Source: Lepiota brunneoincarnata
Lineage: Eukaryota; Basidiomycota; Agaricomycetes; Agaricales; Agaricaceae
Direction: 5' to 3'
Assembly (NCBI GenBank): GCA_023014365.1
Contig: JAEBUN010000014.1
Location: forward strand, 124,001 to 188,000
Length of the DNA: 64,000 bases
A program made the translations under genes and the position numbers. The notes beneath the pieces were generated by a model. The model had not been told where the DNA came from and ran no database searches. It worked only from the letters and a program-made list of their open reading frames with translations. Numbering within the stretch: the stretch's first letter is position 1; every line of letters begins with the position of its first letter. This document shows, piece by piece, positions 12,420 to 24,150 of the stretch.

Positions 12420-14058
12420 ATGAGGTACTGTGGGTTGTCCGCAGACTTTTATCGCTACCAAACCAATCATCGGGGGCATGCTTTCTTTCCGGCCAGTCGT
12501 TGACGGAGCCCTTACAGAGGTGCCTATTCTCGCAGACCCCGAATAATGGGACCCATACTGCATTCGAAATCCACGTCACACGAGAAATCGACCCACAAAT
12601 TCTTACTGTAAGAGTATTACGGCGCAATTGGAATGATTGTCTAGCGCCGTCGATATTTGACAGGTGTGCAACAATGACGAATGAGACGAGCTTACCACCC
12701 CTCCCAGGTATAAGCACGGCTACCTCATGTCTGCTCTCGCTTTTCAGGGTATCTTTTCGTGGTGGATGTGCCCTTGACGTGAGAGTAGAGGTCCGGACAG
12801 AGTTTTGGCAGGCAGGAGGGGTCGTGGTTTGGAACGTTTGATTAAAATCTATCGTGATGCACAGATGCAACAGGAGACTGGCAGCACGACTTCTCGGATG
12901 TTTATAGCGCATGGATCCGTTGTATCGATCAATTCTTCCCGTAATGAGTGGGTAGTCAGACGGATTGAACTCTGAGTCGGTGTCCAAGGCCGATCCAAAA
13001 CATGCTAGTTGTATCTAGAAGTCTGGGCCCGACAACAAATTGAGGTTTGAATACGGGGATGCGGGATGCTGAAAGTCGTCCTCACAGGGTTCGAAAGGAG
13101 TTTAGCGTGAATGTCTATCGATAACGGGATCTGGAGAGGCGCAATAAGGATATCTCATGGCACTACTGGACAGGGCTCATCGCGGCCTCAGGTTATGAGT
13201 GTGATAGGGGAGGGATTGGGCGCAGGGCATGAGTGTGTGAGGATGAAAAGAACGCGCAGGACATCCCCGAACATAAGCGCCCATATATTTTTGGCTTGTG
13301 ATGGATGAACCAAACCACAGCTCTGCCTCGCAGGGGTCCTCCCCTCCTACGACGCTTATAGGAGTGGTATACAAGAGCAATGTAACTGCACGCTGTAGTA
13401 GCCGCCTAGCCAGAGTGGCAGCCCCCCCGCCACGAACGAGAAAATTGAATTGCAGGGGCGCCGGCAGGTAGTTATCCTTTCCTCCGTAGTTTTTGGGTCT
13501 GGCTTGCGGGTTTCAGCCCTCGCGTAAATTCTCTGGGCATATGGAATTGGCCTTCAATCCCTATCTTGATGCCTGGAAGACCATGATCTACATGTTGGCG
13601 TGAAGTGACATTGACCCCCTATCGCCTAGACCATTGCTTTTTGTGTTTCTTCGTTCGCATTGAAAAGATAACAATGGAGAATTTTCTCGTGTTTATCTGT
13701 AGTCGGCCGTGATACAGAGATCTCGATTTAACTCCCTTGAACCTGTACGCTGGCCAATCACCCACAATTGAGCAACTGATCTGTAGTGGGGCCTCCGGCA
13801 GTGACGGTTAGCACCATGAAAGGCTCTATGGGGAATCCCATGGGATTCCCAGCAGCATTACATGGATGGATAACTCGATATAACACCCTTGATGCAGGCT
13901 GACCTCACATACTTGGTACGTCCATAGCAGACATATGGTGACCGCCCTAAGCTTCTGAGAGCCAGAAATAAATTACCCCATATAAGGCTCAACTTCGTCG
14001 GTACGCCCGTAAAACGTTTTTAACATTTTAGGCTGGACTCCTTCTGCTTCGCATCGAC
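12420..14058 (+). repeat. GTPase-array upstream block, copy A
   Basis: About 1.6 kb that aligns with 16648-18352 (copy B) and, over its right two thirds, with 24150-25240 (copy C). Shared landmarks are GACCAGTCGTTGACGGAG-like sequence near the left end, GGTGTGAAGTGACATTG (about 13594) and the TATA region just before the start codon. I see no gene in it. It is the 5' regulatory and spacer part of the duplicated unit. Confidence 0.7.
13979..13987 (+). promoter_or_regulatory. TATA box of GTPase copy A
   Basis: CATATAAGG, about 75 bp upstream of the copy A start at 14059. The same element is TATATAAGG in copies B and C at matching distance. Confidence 0.5.
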
Positions 14059-16092
14059 ATGACAACAAGCCTCAGCCTTGGCGGACCTCCAAGTAGAATT
14101 GGCTCCAGCCTCGGTGGCAACGCGGGCGAAATTAGTTACAGAAAAAAGACCGCGCCAGCTGCCAGACAGGATGTATATGGGTTCGGTGTGCCTCCTAGAC
14201 GGTTTGGGGGCAATATGAGGTCCAATGACGTGCTCGCTCGAGGAGTGCTGTGTAAGTAATGGATCGTTTCTCAAATTTAGTCGTGTAAAGCTCAACTCCA
14301 AATCGTATCACAGCAGCCGACATAGGGCATACAGGAGGCCCCTCCAATGCAGGCGGATATAGAGTTGTACCACAATCCCTGGATGTTGTGCGTCGTCCCT
14401 CAGGTGGAGATGAGCAATCCTTGAAGTAGGTGCTGCTTACGCTGCCTTTCTGCATTACTAACAGACAACCCCAGCACTGCTAAGGACTTAGAACGAGGAA
14501 ACATCCGAACTGCCCACGGAAAGAATGAGTTCACCATCTTGCTCGTAGGTGAGTCGCAATTCCATGTATGAGCGTAAGCTGGAACGCTAACATGGCTCAT
14601 AAAGGCGAAACTGGGACTGGAAAAACCACCATGCTGACTCTGCTTGCAAACGTCCTGGCGGGAAACGGTCCGAACCAGTACCAAAAGTTCCACGATCAGT
14701 ACAACGAGGCCGGTGGTTCTGGCAGCGGTAGTCAAACGAATTCAGCAAGGGTGTATAAGTTTGTCAGTCGCAATGGCGTAACTGTTCGGATTCTCGATAC
14801 CCCAGGTTTTGCGGATACCCGTGGCATTGTCCAGGACAAGAAACACAAGGCCAGCATCGCCGAGGCTATCACGACCCATGTCACGACCGTCGATGCGGTC
14901 ATCATCCTGTCAAAACATCGGTTTTCTGTTCACCAACGTGTCTGACATTCTGCACTGGAACTTTGAAGAAGAGTCGCTTCCTCGAGCACTCCGCGATAAT
15001 GAACAGTTTCTTATCAACAATCCTGTTGCTCTGCACGCAAAGCTCGTTCGCGATAGGCAGAAGATGGAGGCCAGAGGGGGACGTAACAATGAGCGCCGGA
15101 GGGCGCTAGAAGCGTCCGTGATGGAAGCCCACTCGAAGGCCCTAACACAACTCGCCGAAATATTTAATTGGGCTGACAAGCTCGAACCCCAGCCTACAAA
15201 GAGCATCGCGGCGCTCTATGAACAGTCGCAGAACATCGATAAACAGATTTCTGGTGCCCTTGCGGCGATGGATCAATCAGCTGAGCGGAAGCTGATATTG
15301 CTCGAGATCGAAGGAGAGTTGAAGGGTACAAAGATGGTAAGCGATGCTTGCTTACGGAGTGGCAGGTGATTCTATCTGTACCGCGATTTCTAGACGATAC
15401 AACAATTCAAGGAGTACACAAGTACGATCAGCCAGAAGGTCCACAAATACGTTGACACGCCCGAGCACAATACCTTGTGCAGTTCCCCTGGATGCTACAG
15501 CAACTGTCACATACAGTGCCGCATTTCCTTCTCAATCGACCCCACAAAACTCAGGGGCTGCGCCGCGTTTTCTCGCCAGGACGGCCAATCTCAGCAGAAT
15601 GATATGCCCGACTGTGTTAAATGTGGCCATTCACGTGACCTGCATCGTCATTACAACTCCGTCTGGGAACTGGTGGATGACACGCAGACCACGACTGACT
15701 ACGAGGCCAAAAAACAATATGAGCGTGCGATGAGGGACAAAAAGGATAGAGAGGATTTGATGCAACTGTTTAGCAACGAACTCGCTCAACTGAATGCTGA
15801 GCTGCGTGTCACAACTCTCAAAATCTCACGCCTCATTCAGGAGTACGCCAACCTATCCCTGTCCAACGATTTCGCCAATCAAGTTGGGAAAACAGTCGCG
15901 TTGCTGAAAGCGAACCTCGAGCAGTTGCGAGGCAACGGCACTGCGTATCCAATTATCGAATCTGTCGAGAAGGATTTGAACACGATGAAACAACGCCTTG
16001 CAGTGCTTGAGAAAGCACAGAATGTAGAAGGATCGAGCATAATAAAGAAAATCATTGAAGCAATGCGCGTAACTGACACCCTTGGCTCCTGA
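14059..16092 (+). pseudogene. AIG1/GIMAP-like GTPase, copy A (broken)
   Basis: First member of the tandem array. Exons are 14059-14251, 14314-14425, 14475-14548, 14605-15336 and 15394-16092, with positions and phases matching copy B. The first exon fuses the start (MTTSLSLGG) directly to a cassette of the unit-4 type, so units 1-3 of copy B are absent. The P-loop GETGTGKTT and the switch motif DTPG are present. At about 14908 it lacks a net 83 bp relative to copy B. This removes the segment that in copy B reads LANGTLARLGVATDYALSS and continues to KTLAQ, and it shifts the frame. The C-terminal Cys/His exon is otherwise open. Exons and introns from about 14480 to 15720 are almost identical to copy B, while flanks are clearly more diverged. 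It is a pseudogene unless the deletion is an assembly fault. Confidence 0.8.
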
Positions 16093-16647
16093 GATGGTGG
16101 ACATACGCAACTGTTCCAATCCCTCTGTGTTACAAACGGCACCTTGTAAATATTTGCACGATGCATAGTAGGGTTCATCTCACTAAATCTGTTTACACCT
16201 TCTGGGACCGTGTATAATAATGGTGCAAGCTGGTATGTCTTGTGTTTTTGTGGCATCAAATATGACCTGCGTCGAGGATTCGTGCGAATAATAGGAAAAC
16301 TACCCACACCTTATTTATTCACTAGCTATCAACCGTTATTAGCTGATTCCTCACTTCGGGGCTTGGATCCTTGAGTGAAAAAGTGCGAACGCGCAGACAT
16401 GACCTGACAGACTGTGGAAACGACCCAAATGCTGAGGAAAAATTGTTGATTGTCACGTCGCAAGCGGTATGTCTTTGTCCGAAATCTCGCGCGTCGAGCG
16501 CCAATCATGACAGTATCATAGAAAAAGGAACTCGCTAGCTGGAATCGTGACCAGCCTCTTCGTTTGCTAAGGGGCTGGGAGACACGGACAGTGATTTGGC
16601 AAGTTACACTTATCCCACTTAACTTAGCGAAATTTCGGTGAAACCTC
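16093..16647. other. 3' flank of GTPase copy A
   Basis: Non-coding. It contains the conserved downstream sequence CAACTGTTCCAATCCCTCTG (about 16107-16126) seen after each GTPase copy, then unique sequence up to the next upstream block. No gene seen. Confidence 0.5.
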
Positions 16648-18352
16648 ATGGGGTCCTGTGGGTTACCCGCAGTCTTTTATCACCACCAAATCAATCATTA
16701 AAAGCATGCTTCCTTCCCGACCAGTCGTTGACGGAGCGCTTACAGGAGTGCCTATTCTCGCCGACCCCAAATAATCAAATAATGGGACCCATACGCGCCT
16801 GCATTCGAAAACCACGTCACATGAGAAATCGACACACACATTCTTGCCGTAGGAACATTGTGGCGCAACTAGAATGATTGTCTGGCGCTGTCGATATTCA
16901 ACATGCACGCGGCCGCGACGAGACGAACTTATTGCCCCTTCCAGGTACAAGCATGGCTACCTCATGTCTCCTCTTGCTCTGGCAGTTGTCTTTTTGTGAT
17001 GAATGCACCCTTGACGTCATGACCACACAAGATTAGTGGTTCAGGCAGAGTTTTGGCAGGCCAGAAGGGTCGTGGTTTAGACAATCGGCGCTTGATTAAG
17101 ATCTATCGCGATGCACCGACGCAACAGGGGACTGGGATCACGACTTCTCGCATATTTATAGCTCACAGATCGATAAATTCTGCCCGTAATGAGTGGGTAG
17201 TCGGACTGGGGTCGAGTGGGCTAATCCAAACTACGCCAGTTGTGTCCGGGGGTCCGGGTCCGACAACAGAATGGAGGTTTGAATACGGGGATGCGGGCTA
17301 TTGAAAGTCGTTCTCGCAAGGTTCGAAATGAGTAGATCGTCACAACGGCTATCTGAGCATGGTATTTTTGTATCGCAAACCGGAACATGAATGGGCTCGG
17401 AGGCTCAAGCACCGAATGTCCATCGATAACAGGGTTTAGAGAGGCACAACGAGGATATCTCATGGCACTACTGGACAGAGTTCATTGTGGTCCCAGGTTG
17501 TGGGTATGATAGGGGAAGGATGGGGCATAGGGTATGAGAATCCGAGGATGAAAAGAGCGCCCAGGACATCCCCGAACTCAAGCGCACATCTATTTTTGGC
17601 TGGTGATGGATGAACCGAAGCATGGTTTTGCCTTGCAGAGTTCCCCCCTACGATGCCCATGGGAGGGATAGTGAAGGATATGCAAGCAATGCAAATGCAC
17701 ACTGTTATTAGTCCCTTGGCCACAACGGCAGTTTCCGCACCGCAAACGAGAAAATTGAATTGCAGGGGCGTCGGCAGCTAGCGTATCTTTCCTCCTTCCA
17801 ACTCGTTCGTTTCTGGGTCCGGCCTGCGGAACTTCTCTTGGCGTCTGTAATAGGTCTTCAATCTCCATCCTGGGAGACGCTTGGAAGACCATGCATGTTC
17901 TACATGTTGGTGTGAAGTGACATTGACTTCCTATTGCCCAGATCACCGCTTTTTGTGTTGCTTCGTTCACATTGAGGAGAAACTGGTGTATAATTTATGG
18001 TGTTAATCTGTAATCGGCCATGATGCAGAAATCTCGATTTAACCCACTTGAACCTGTACTCTGGCCAATCACCCACAAGTGAGCAACTGATCTGCATGAG
18101 GCCTCCGGCAGCGACGGTAAATACCATGGAAAGGCTATGGGGAATCCCAAGTAGCCTGAGATGGATGGATAACTCGATATAATACCCTCGAGGCAGGTTT
18201 ACCACACACACTTGGCACGTCCATAGCAGACATAGGGTGACCACCCTAAACTTCTGAGATCCAATTATTACCTTATATAAGGATCAACTTCGTCTGTAAG
18301 CCCGTCAAGAGTTTTAACATTTTACGCTTGGCTCCTCCTGCTTCACATGGAC
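16648..18352 (+). repeat. GTPase-array upstream block, copy B
   Basis: Homologous to 12420-14058 and 24150-25240, with many substitutions and small indels. It is more diverged than the GTPase exons that follow. It contains no gene and carries the promoter of copy B at its right end. Confidence 0.7.
18273..18282 (+). promoter_or_regulatory. TATA box of GTPase copy B
   Basis: TTATATAAGG, about 75 bp upstream of the start codon at 18353. It is conserved in position and sequence in copy C and nearly so in copy A. Confidence 0.55.
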
Positions 18353-21300
18353 ATGACAACAAACTTCAGCTTCAGCGGCGCTAAAAGCGGTATGATATTT
18401 TTGTCCAGTCTTGTTCACATCAACCTGACTGGTTGTAGGGGACGATGACAACGCTAGTTTAAATACTGCTGGATATCCTGGCTCGGCCCGCTCAACAGCT
18501 CAAACGAGTGAGATTCTGTCTGGATAGATCACCGGCAGACGACTGACATATGTAATCCTGCTCACAGAAGCAGCATATGCTCTGGGACAAAGTAGGTGGC
18601 AGGATTACGTTTTGTTTAGTTATCAACGGCAGTACAGGGCTCGTTCGCTCCGGTCTCAGTGGATCCGCGAGCGACAGCGATTATAGCAGTAATGGTGAAC
18701 CAGCTACCAGGCAGGATGGTAATGCGCCCCCCGTATGGCGCATAACGAAGATCATAGAAACACTAACTGTCGACGACCCATACGGTAAGTGACACGAATC
18801 ATCTTTTTTGTTGTAGCACTCACAGCCAACGGGGGTTATTGCATGATGTGATCGTACCCCGTATGCCCCTCTAGGTATGCCCGTGGATGACGATGATTCC
18901 AATTTTGCACGAGCTACTCGACAGGATGAAGCTGGGTCTCACGTTCCGTTCGACGGGCATGCAGGTAACATAAGATCCAATTACGCCGGGAGCACGAACA
19001 CAGTATCCGCTCAGCAAGTATGGGGTAAGCAACACGAAACATGTTCTATTTTGCTGCGGAGGGTTAAATCTTATCATTGCAGCAGACAGGGGCAATACGG
19101 GATTCGATCGTTCCGGCCCCAAGGGATTTACAAGTAGAAATGGCTCCAGCAACACACCAGCTACGAGGGAGGGTGTAACTGGAGTTGGGTTCCCGCCTGG
19201 TGTGCATGAGAGCAACACAGGATCCAATTACACGAGGAGCGTGGGACCGGCACGCCCTCAAAGACTATGGGGTAAGTGTATTTTGCTGAGCCGCGTACCA
19301 CTGATACTTACTTTTGTAGTTGACGAGGGTGGTACAGCACTCGGCCACTCCAGCCCCGGTGGCAATGCGGGCGAAATTAGTTCCAACAACAGGACTGTGA
19401 AACCTACCAGACAGGATCAAAACGGTTCCGGTATGCCTCCTGGACGGCCCGGAGGCAATATGGGGTCCAATAAGATGCTCGCCCAAGGAGTGTCGTGTAA
19501 GTGGCGGATTATTTCTCAAATTTAGTCGTGTAGTGCTCAACTCCTAAACCTATCACAGCAGCCGACATAGGGCATACAGGAGCCCTCGCCAATGCAGGCG
19601 GATATAGAGTTGTACCACAACCCCCAGACGATGCGGGTCGTCCCTCAGGCGGAGATGAACAATCCTTGAAGTAGGTGCTACTTACACTGCCTTTCTGCAT
19701 CCATTAAGCGACAATCCAGCACTACTAAGGACTTAGAACGAGGAAACATCCGAACTGCCCACGGAAAGAATGAGTTCACCATCTTGCTCGTAGGTGAGTC
19801 GCAATTCCATGTATGAGCGTAAGCTGGAACGCTAACACGGCTCATAAAGGCGAAACTGGGACTGGAAAAACCACCATGCTGACTCTGCTTGCAAACGTCC
19901 TGGCGGGAAACGGTCCGAACCAGTACCAAAAGTTCCACGATCAGTACAACGAGGCCGGTGGCTCTAGCAGCGGTAGTCAGACGAATTCAGCAAAGGTGTA
20001 CAAGTTTGTCAGCCGCAATGGCGTAACCGTCCGGATTCTTGATACTCCAGGTCTTGCGGATACTCGTGGCATCGCCCAGGATAGGAAACACAAGGCCAGC
20101 ATCGCCGAGGCTATCACGACCCATGTCACGACCGTCGATGCGGTCATCATCCTTGCGAATGGCACTCTCGCGCGCCTTGGCGTCGCCACAGACTATGCGC
20201 TGTCCTCGCTTTCAGCCATGTTCCCAAAAACACTCGCTCAAAACATCGGTTTTCTGTTCACCAACGTGTCTGACATTCTGCACTGGAACTTTGAAGAAGA
20301 GTCACTTCCTCGAGCACTCCGCGATAATGAACAGTTTCTTATCAACAATCCTGTTGCTCTGCACGCAAAGCTCGTTCGCGATAGGCAGAAGATGGAGGCC
20401 AGAGGGGGACGTAACAATGAGCGCCGGAGGGCGCTAGAAGCGTCCGTCATGGAAGCCCACTCGAAGGCCCTAACACAACTCGCCGAAATATTTAATTGGG
20501 CCGACAAGCTCGAACCTCAGCCTACCAAGAGCATCGCGGCGCTCTATGAACAGTCGCAGAACATCGATAAACAGATTTCTGGTGCCCTTGCGGCGATGGA
20601 TCAAGCAGCTGAGCGGAAGCTGAAACTGCTCGAGATCGAAGGAGAGTTGAAAGGTACAAAGATGGTAAGCGATGCTTGGTTACGGAGTGGCAGGTGATAT
20701 TATTTATACCGCAATTCTTAGACGATGCAACAATTCAAGGAGTACACAAGTACGATCAGCCAGAAGGTCCACAAATACGTCGACACGCCCGAACACAATA
20801 CCTTGTGCAGTTCCCCTGGTTGCTACAGCAACTGTCACATACGGTGCCGCATCGCCTTCTCAATCGACCCCACGAAACTCAGGCGCTGCGCTGCGTTTTC
20901 TCGCCAGGACGGCCAATCTCACCAGAATGAAATGCCCGACTGTGTTAAATGTGGCCATTCACGTGACCTGCATCGCCATTACAACTCCGTCTGGAAACTG
21001 GTAGATGACACGCAGACCACGACCGACTACGAAGCCAAAAAACAATACGAGCGTGCGATGAGGGACAAGAAGGGTAAAGAGGACCTGATACAACAGTTTA
21101 ACAACGAACTCGCTCGACTGAATGCTGAGCTGCATAGCATAACCCTCAAAATCTCACGCCTCATTCAAGAGTACGCCAACTTATCCCTGTCAGGCAGCTT
21201 CGCGGGTCAAATTCAAAAAACGGTCTCATTGCTTGAAACGAATCTCGAGCAGCTACGCGCCAACGGCACGGCGTATGTGATTGTCGAATCTGTCGAGAAG

Positions 21301-21420
21301 GATTTGAACACGATGAAACAACGCCTCGCAGTGCTTGAGAAGGCGCAGAGTGTAGAAGGGTCGAACATAGTGGGTATAGTCAAGGGGGTACTAGGTATAG
21401 GCAATGGTGCGCGTAACTGA
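18353..21420 (+). CDS. AIG1/GIMAP-like P-loop GTPase with N-terminal exon-cassette repeats and Cys/His-rich C-terminus, copy B (intact)
   Basis: My ten-exon model is 18353-18389, 18439-18507, 18620-18784, 18875-19024, 19083-19271, 19320-19496, 19559-19670, 19720-19793, 19850-20664 and 20722-21420. All introns are GT-AG, phases agree, and the total is 2487 nt (828 residues plus stop). Exons 3-6 (165, 150, 189, 177 nt) are all phase 1 on both sides. They encode related Gly/Ser/Asn-rich units (residues about 36-262) with a recurring TRQD...G...PPG...GN..SN pattern. The GTPase core follows: Walker A GETGTGKT at 325-332, DTPG at 389-392, ANGT around 427-430 and FLFTNV at 459-464. I see no classical NKxD motif. 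Residues 625-682 hold C-x4-C-x3-CH-x2-C, then C652 and a CxxCGH...HRHY segment, likely metal binding, followed by coiled-coil-like helices. AIG1/GIMAP proteins are immune-associated GTPases in plants and animals; a role here is inference. It is the only intact copy. Confidence 0.85.
18620..19496 (+). repeat. Array of four phase-1 exon cassettes in GTPase copy B
   Basis: Four consecutive exons (18620-18784, 18875-19024, 19083-19271, 19320-19496) encode related units of 55, 50, 63 and 59 residues. All start and end in phase 1, so each can be lost, gained or swapped without shifting the frame. A fifth, shorter related exon (19559-19670) leads into the GTPase core. Units share ATRQD or TRQD, a Pro/Gly turn and an SN-containing segment. 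Confidence 0.75.
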
Positions 21421-22480
21421 CACCCTTGGCTCCGGTGATTGTAGACACACGCAACTGTTCCAGTCCCTCTGTGTTACAAGGTGCCGTTTGTAAGGATTTG
21501 TATCATGCATCGTATAATTCATCTCGCTATATCCGTCTACGCCTTCCGAGACCATGTATAATATTGACACAACCTGGGATTTCTTTTGGTTTTGTGGCAC
21601 CAAATGCGACCTGTGTCGAGGGACATCAGATGCGGCATCCGACTCTTCGCTTAGGTGGTGGACACCCCGTTAGATAGGGCGCATCTGACCCCGCATGCGC
21701 CGCTATGTGAGGCGTGGCCGGCTGGTCATCTGTAATGGTGAGATGGAGGTCCCCCGGTTCAAGGCAGCCGTGGACGAATGACAAGATGATGACAGTCCGC
21801 CCAGCGCCCGCTACCCTCCTCACAAATAATTTTCACTCCCTAAGTACTCCGGCAACGGCGAAGCCCCCAAATTAACGACCTAGAGCTCTTCCCATACAGG
21901 CCCTCTCCCCGCAAACCACCATTATGACATCAACGGGAGACTCTATTCCTTCCGACGTCTAGATACAGGCTACAGCATCCTGGAGCGGGTTGAAATACAT
22001 TACCAGCTCGTGAATCAGTAGGTTCTCGTTTCAGTTCAACCTTTTCGTGGTCGTCCTCACTAACTGTTCTCCTGTGTTCCCGTCATAGCTTTCGTTCCAT
22101 TCCCGCCCCTCTCGTCGAGCGCTCAGGAGGTACATCTGGAAGTCTCCCGGGTTGGCGCGATTGGATGGTACACGGCATCTCTGACTATGGATTTCCGACA
22201 GGCAGGGATGAGTATACTTATTGTGACGTGGGATAGCACATGAGATAATGTGAGCGTCATTTCTCATGGAGGATGTGCGACCCAAAACTCTCTAGTCCAG
22301 CACTGGCCATTAGTCGAATGCTCGAGCGGTTTCAATGCAGCGCATTGGTTGCGATAGGACATTTTCATTGAGTTCAAGGTCAAGTTTAATCAAGATAAAG
22401 GTGGCCGAGTAGAGAGAAAAAAATGCTGGGTGAGGGTAGGAGACTCTACTTCACTATCCAGGGCCGTGTTCCGGACCGTA
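21421..22480. other. 3' flank of GTPase copy B
   Basis: Non-coding. It carries the conserved downstream sequence (CAACTGTTCCAGTCCCTCTG, about 21450-21469) and the CGTTAGATAGGGC motif (21668-21680) that recurs at 28102. Nothing coding is supported. Confidence 0.5.
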
Positions 22481-23533
22481 GGCGTTAGAGTCAGGATCAG
22501 TCGTTGTGCCCCCGAACAGGATAACCTAACCCACCATTCGATCGATCCTCCCACACCTTACCAATTCTCGTGTTACAACCAGTGAACCGAATTTTTCTTC
22601 ACAATTTCGTCGGACCACAAACCAGGAATGACCCCATATTCTGGTGATTGCTCCAGAGTTGGGGAGCTCATAGATGGGGCCGAGGATCTTTGTAAATGGG
22701 CTGGACAGTTTCCTCGGGCGGTTGGGGCACACTCTTGAAGGACAATCTACCGACTACTGGATCATTCGTAGGTCAGCAAGAGAACCACCGTTAGCTGAGC
22801 GCTGAATGCTGAAGTCTCGTCGGCTTTAAAATGTGGCTACGATTGTCACTTGATCGCCCAAGCGTGCGTCTTGTGGATACATCGGACGTCTGGCCCAACT
22901 CTACACTCAGACATTGGGCATCATTCATGATACGGTATGCTCTACATCCCACCATCATTCGAGTGACGAATCGGGCCAGGAGGAATGATGGTGGCGCAGC
23001 CTAAGTGGGATTCCTGAACTGATTGCCACAGAAATAGTGTGATTACTGTATCACCCCTCCCGACTTCTAGCTTGATGTTCTTCCAGTTTCAATAGGTGAA
23101 CTATACTGCTATGAAAGCTCAGTCATATGCTGTACATGAGCCCGAGTGCGGGGATGCTCACTTGACTCGTAATGACCTTATGAGCAGACACCGCCAACCT
23201 TGTCAGTTGTATCAATTTTCTATAGAACAATCGAAGAAACTTTATCAGAGCATACGATCAGAGTTCTGGGACCAGAACCCAGCAAGGGTGCGGGAAGCGC
23301 GGCGTCTAGCTCTACAGCCCAGTCTACAAACGCGACAGTACCCGCAGGAACGGTGTTACGGTGTTGATTTGATCCATATATAGTTTGGGAAGACCTGTTC
23401 TTAGTGAGCTTTGTACTGCCTCGGGGATGATGTACCACACCCGCCTTGAGTCTGCAAACTGTCTGGAAGACGCTGAGAGGCATCGGGGGAGGCTACATAT
23501 ATATACCGACTCATTGTGTTTAGCTCCGCTCAT
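22480..23533. repeat. Spacer block Q, copy 1
   Basis: About 1 kb homologous to 28150-29382. Shared landmarks are CAGTGAACCGAATTTTTCTTC (about 22580), CTTGATGTTCTTCCAGTTTC (about 23071) and the ending TTTAGCTCCGCTCATAC (about 23519-23535). A short open frame inside (about 23186-23383) is conserved in both copies, but I do not recognise it and do not call it. In copy 2 this block leads into the seven-helix gene; here it is abruptly joined to a GTPase 3' fragment. Confidence 0.7.
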
Positions 23534-23798
23534 ACGCCTCATTCAAGAGTACGCCAACTTATCCCTGTCCGGCAGTTTCGCGGGTCAAGTTCAAAAAAAG
23601 GTCTCGTTGCTTGAACCAAACCCCGAGCAGTTACGCAACAACGGCACGGTGTATTCAATCATCGAACCTGTCGAGAAGGATTTGAACATGATGTAACAAT
23701 GCCTTGAAGTGCTTGAGAAAGCACAGAGTGTAGAAGGATCGGGTCTATTAAGTAACATCAAGGGAGTATTGGGTCGAGGAAATGATGCGCATAACTGA
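23534..23798 (+). pseudogene. GTPase 3'-terminal fragment
   Basis: The reading frame matches the last third of the final GTPase exon (RLIQEYANLSLSGSFAGQ through to the stop), with an internal TAA at about 23694-23696. It has no upstream exons: the sequence to its left is spacer block Q. It is a truncated copy created by a duplication or deletion breakpoint at about 23535. Its usual 3' flank follows, so the right-hand part of the unit is retained. Confidence 0.85.
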
Positions 23799-24150
23799 CA
23801 CCCTTGGCCCCTGTGATGGTGGACATACGCAACTGTTCCAATCCCTCTATGTTACACGGCGCCGTTCGCAAAGATTTGTATCATGTATAGTAGACGTCAT
23901 CTTGCTGAGTCTGTTTACGCCTTCCGAGACCACGTATGATATTGCCGCAAGCCGGTAAGTCCTTTGTTGTTGTGGCACCAAATGCGACCTGTGTCTAGGA
24001 ACATCAGATGCGGCATCCGGCGTTTAGATAGGCCCCCCTTGACCCTCACATGCGCCGCTATGCCATCCCGTCACCTCGAACGTTGAGATAGAGTCCCGTC
24101 TGTTCCAGGCAGCCGAAAGTTTCAGGACTCGTGATAACCCCTGCCAGTGG
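23799..24150. other. 3' flank of the GTPase fragment
   Basis: The GTPase downstream sequence is again present (ACGCAACTGTTCCAATCCC at about 23827), followed by a variant of the ATGCGCCGCTATG segment near 24050. No gene seen. Confidence 0.5.

Noticed and set aside
23186..23383. Short ORF conserved between spacer blocks Q1 and Q2 (also 29034-29237)
   Set aside because: The blocks are duplicates, so similarity alone is expected. There is no frame-specific conservation I can demonstrate.
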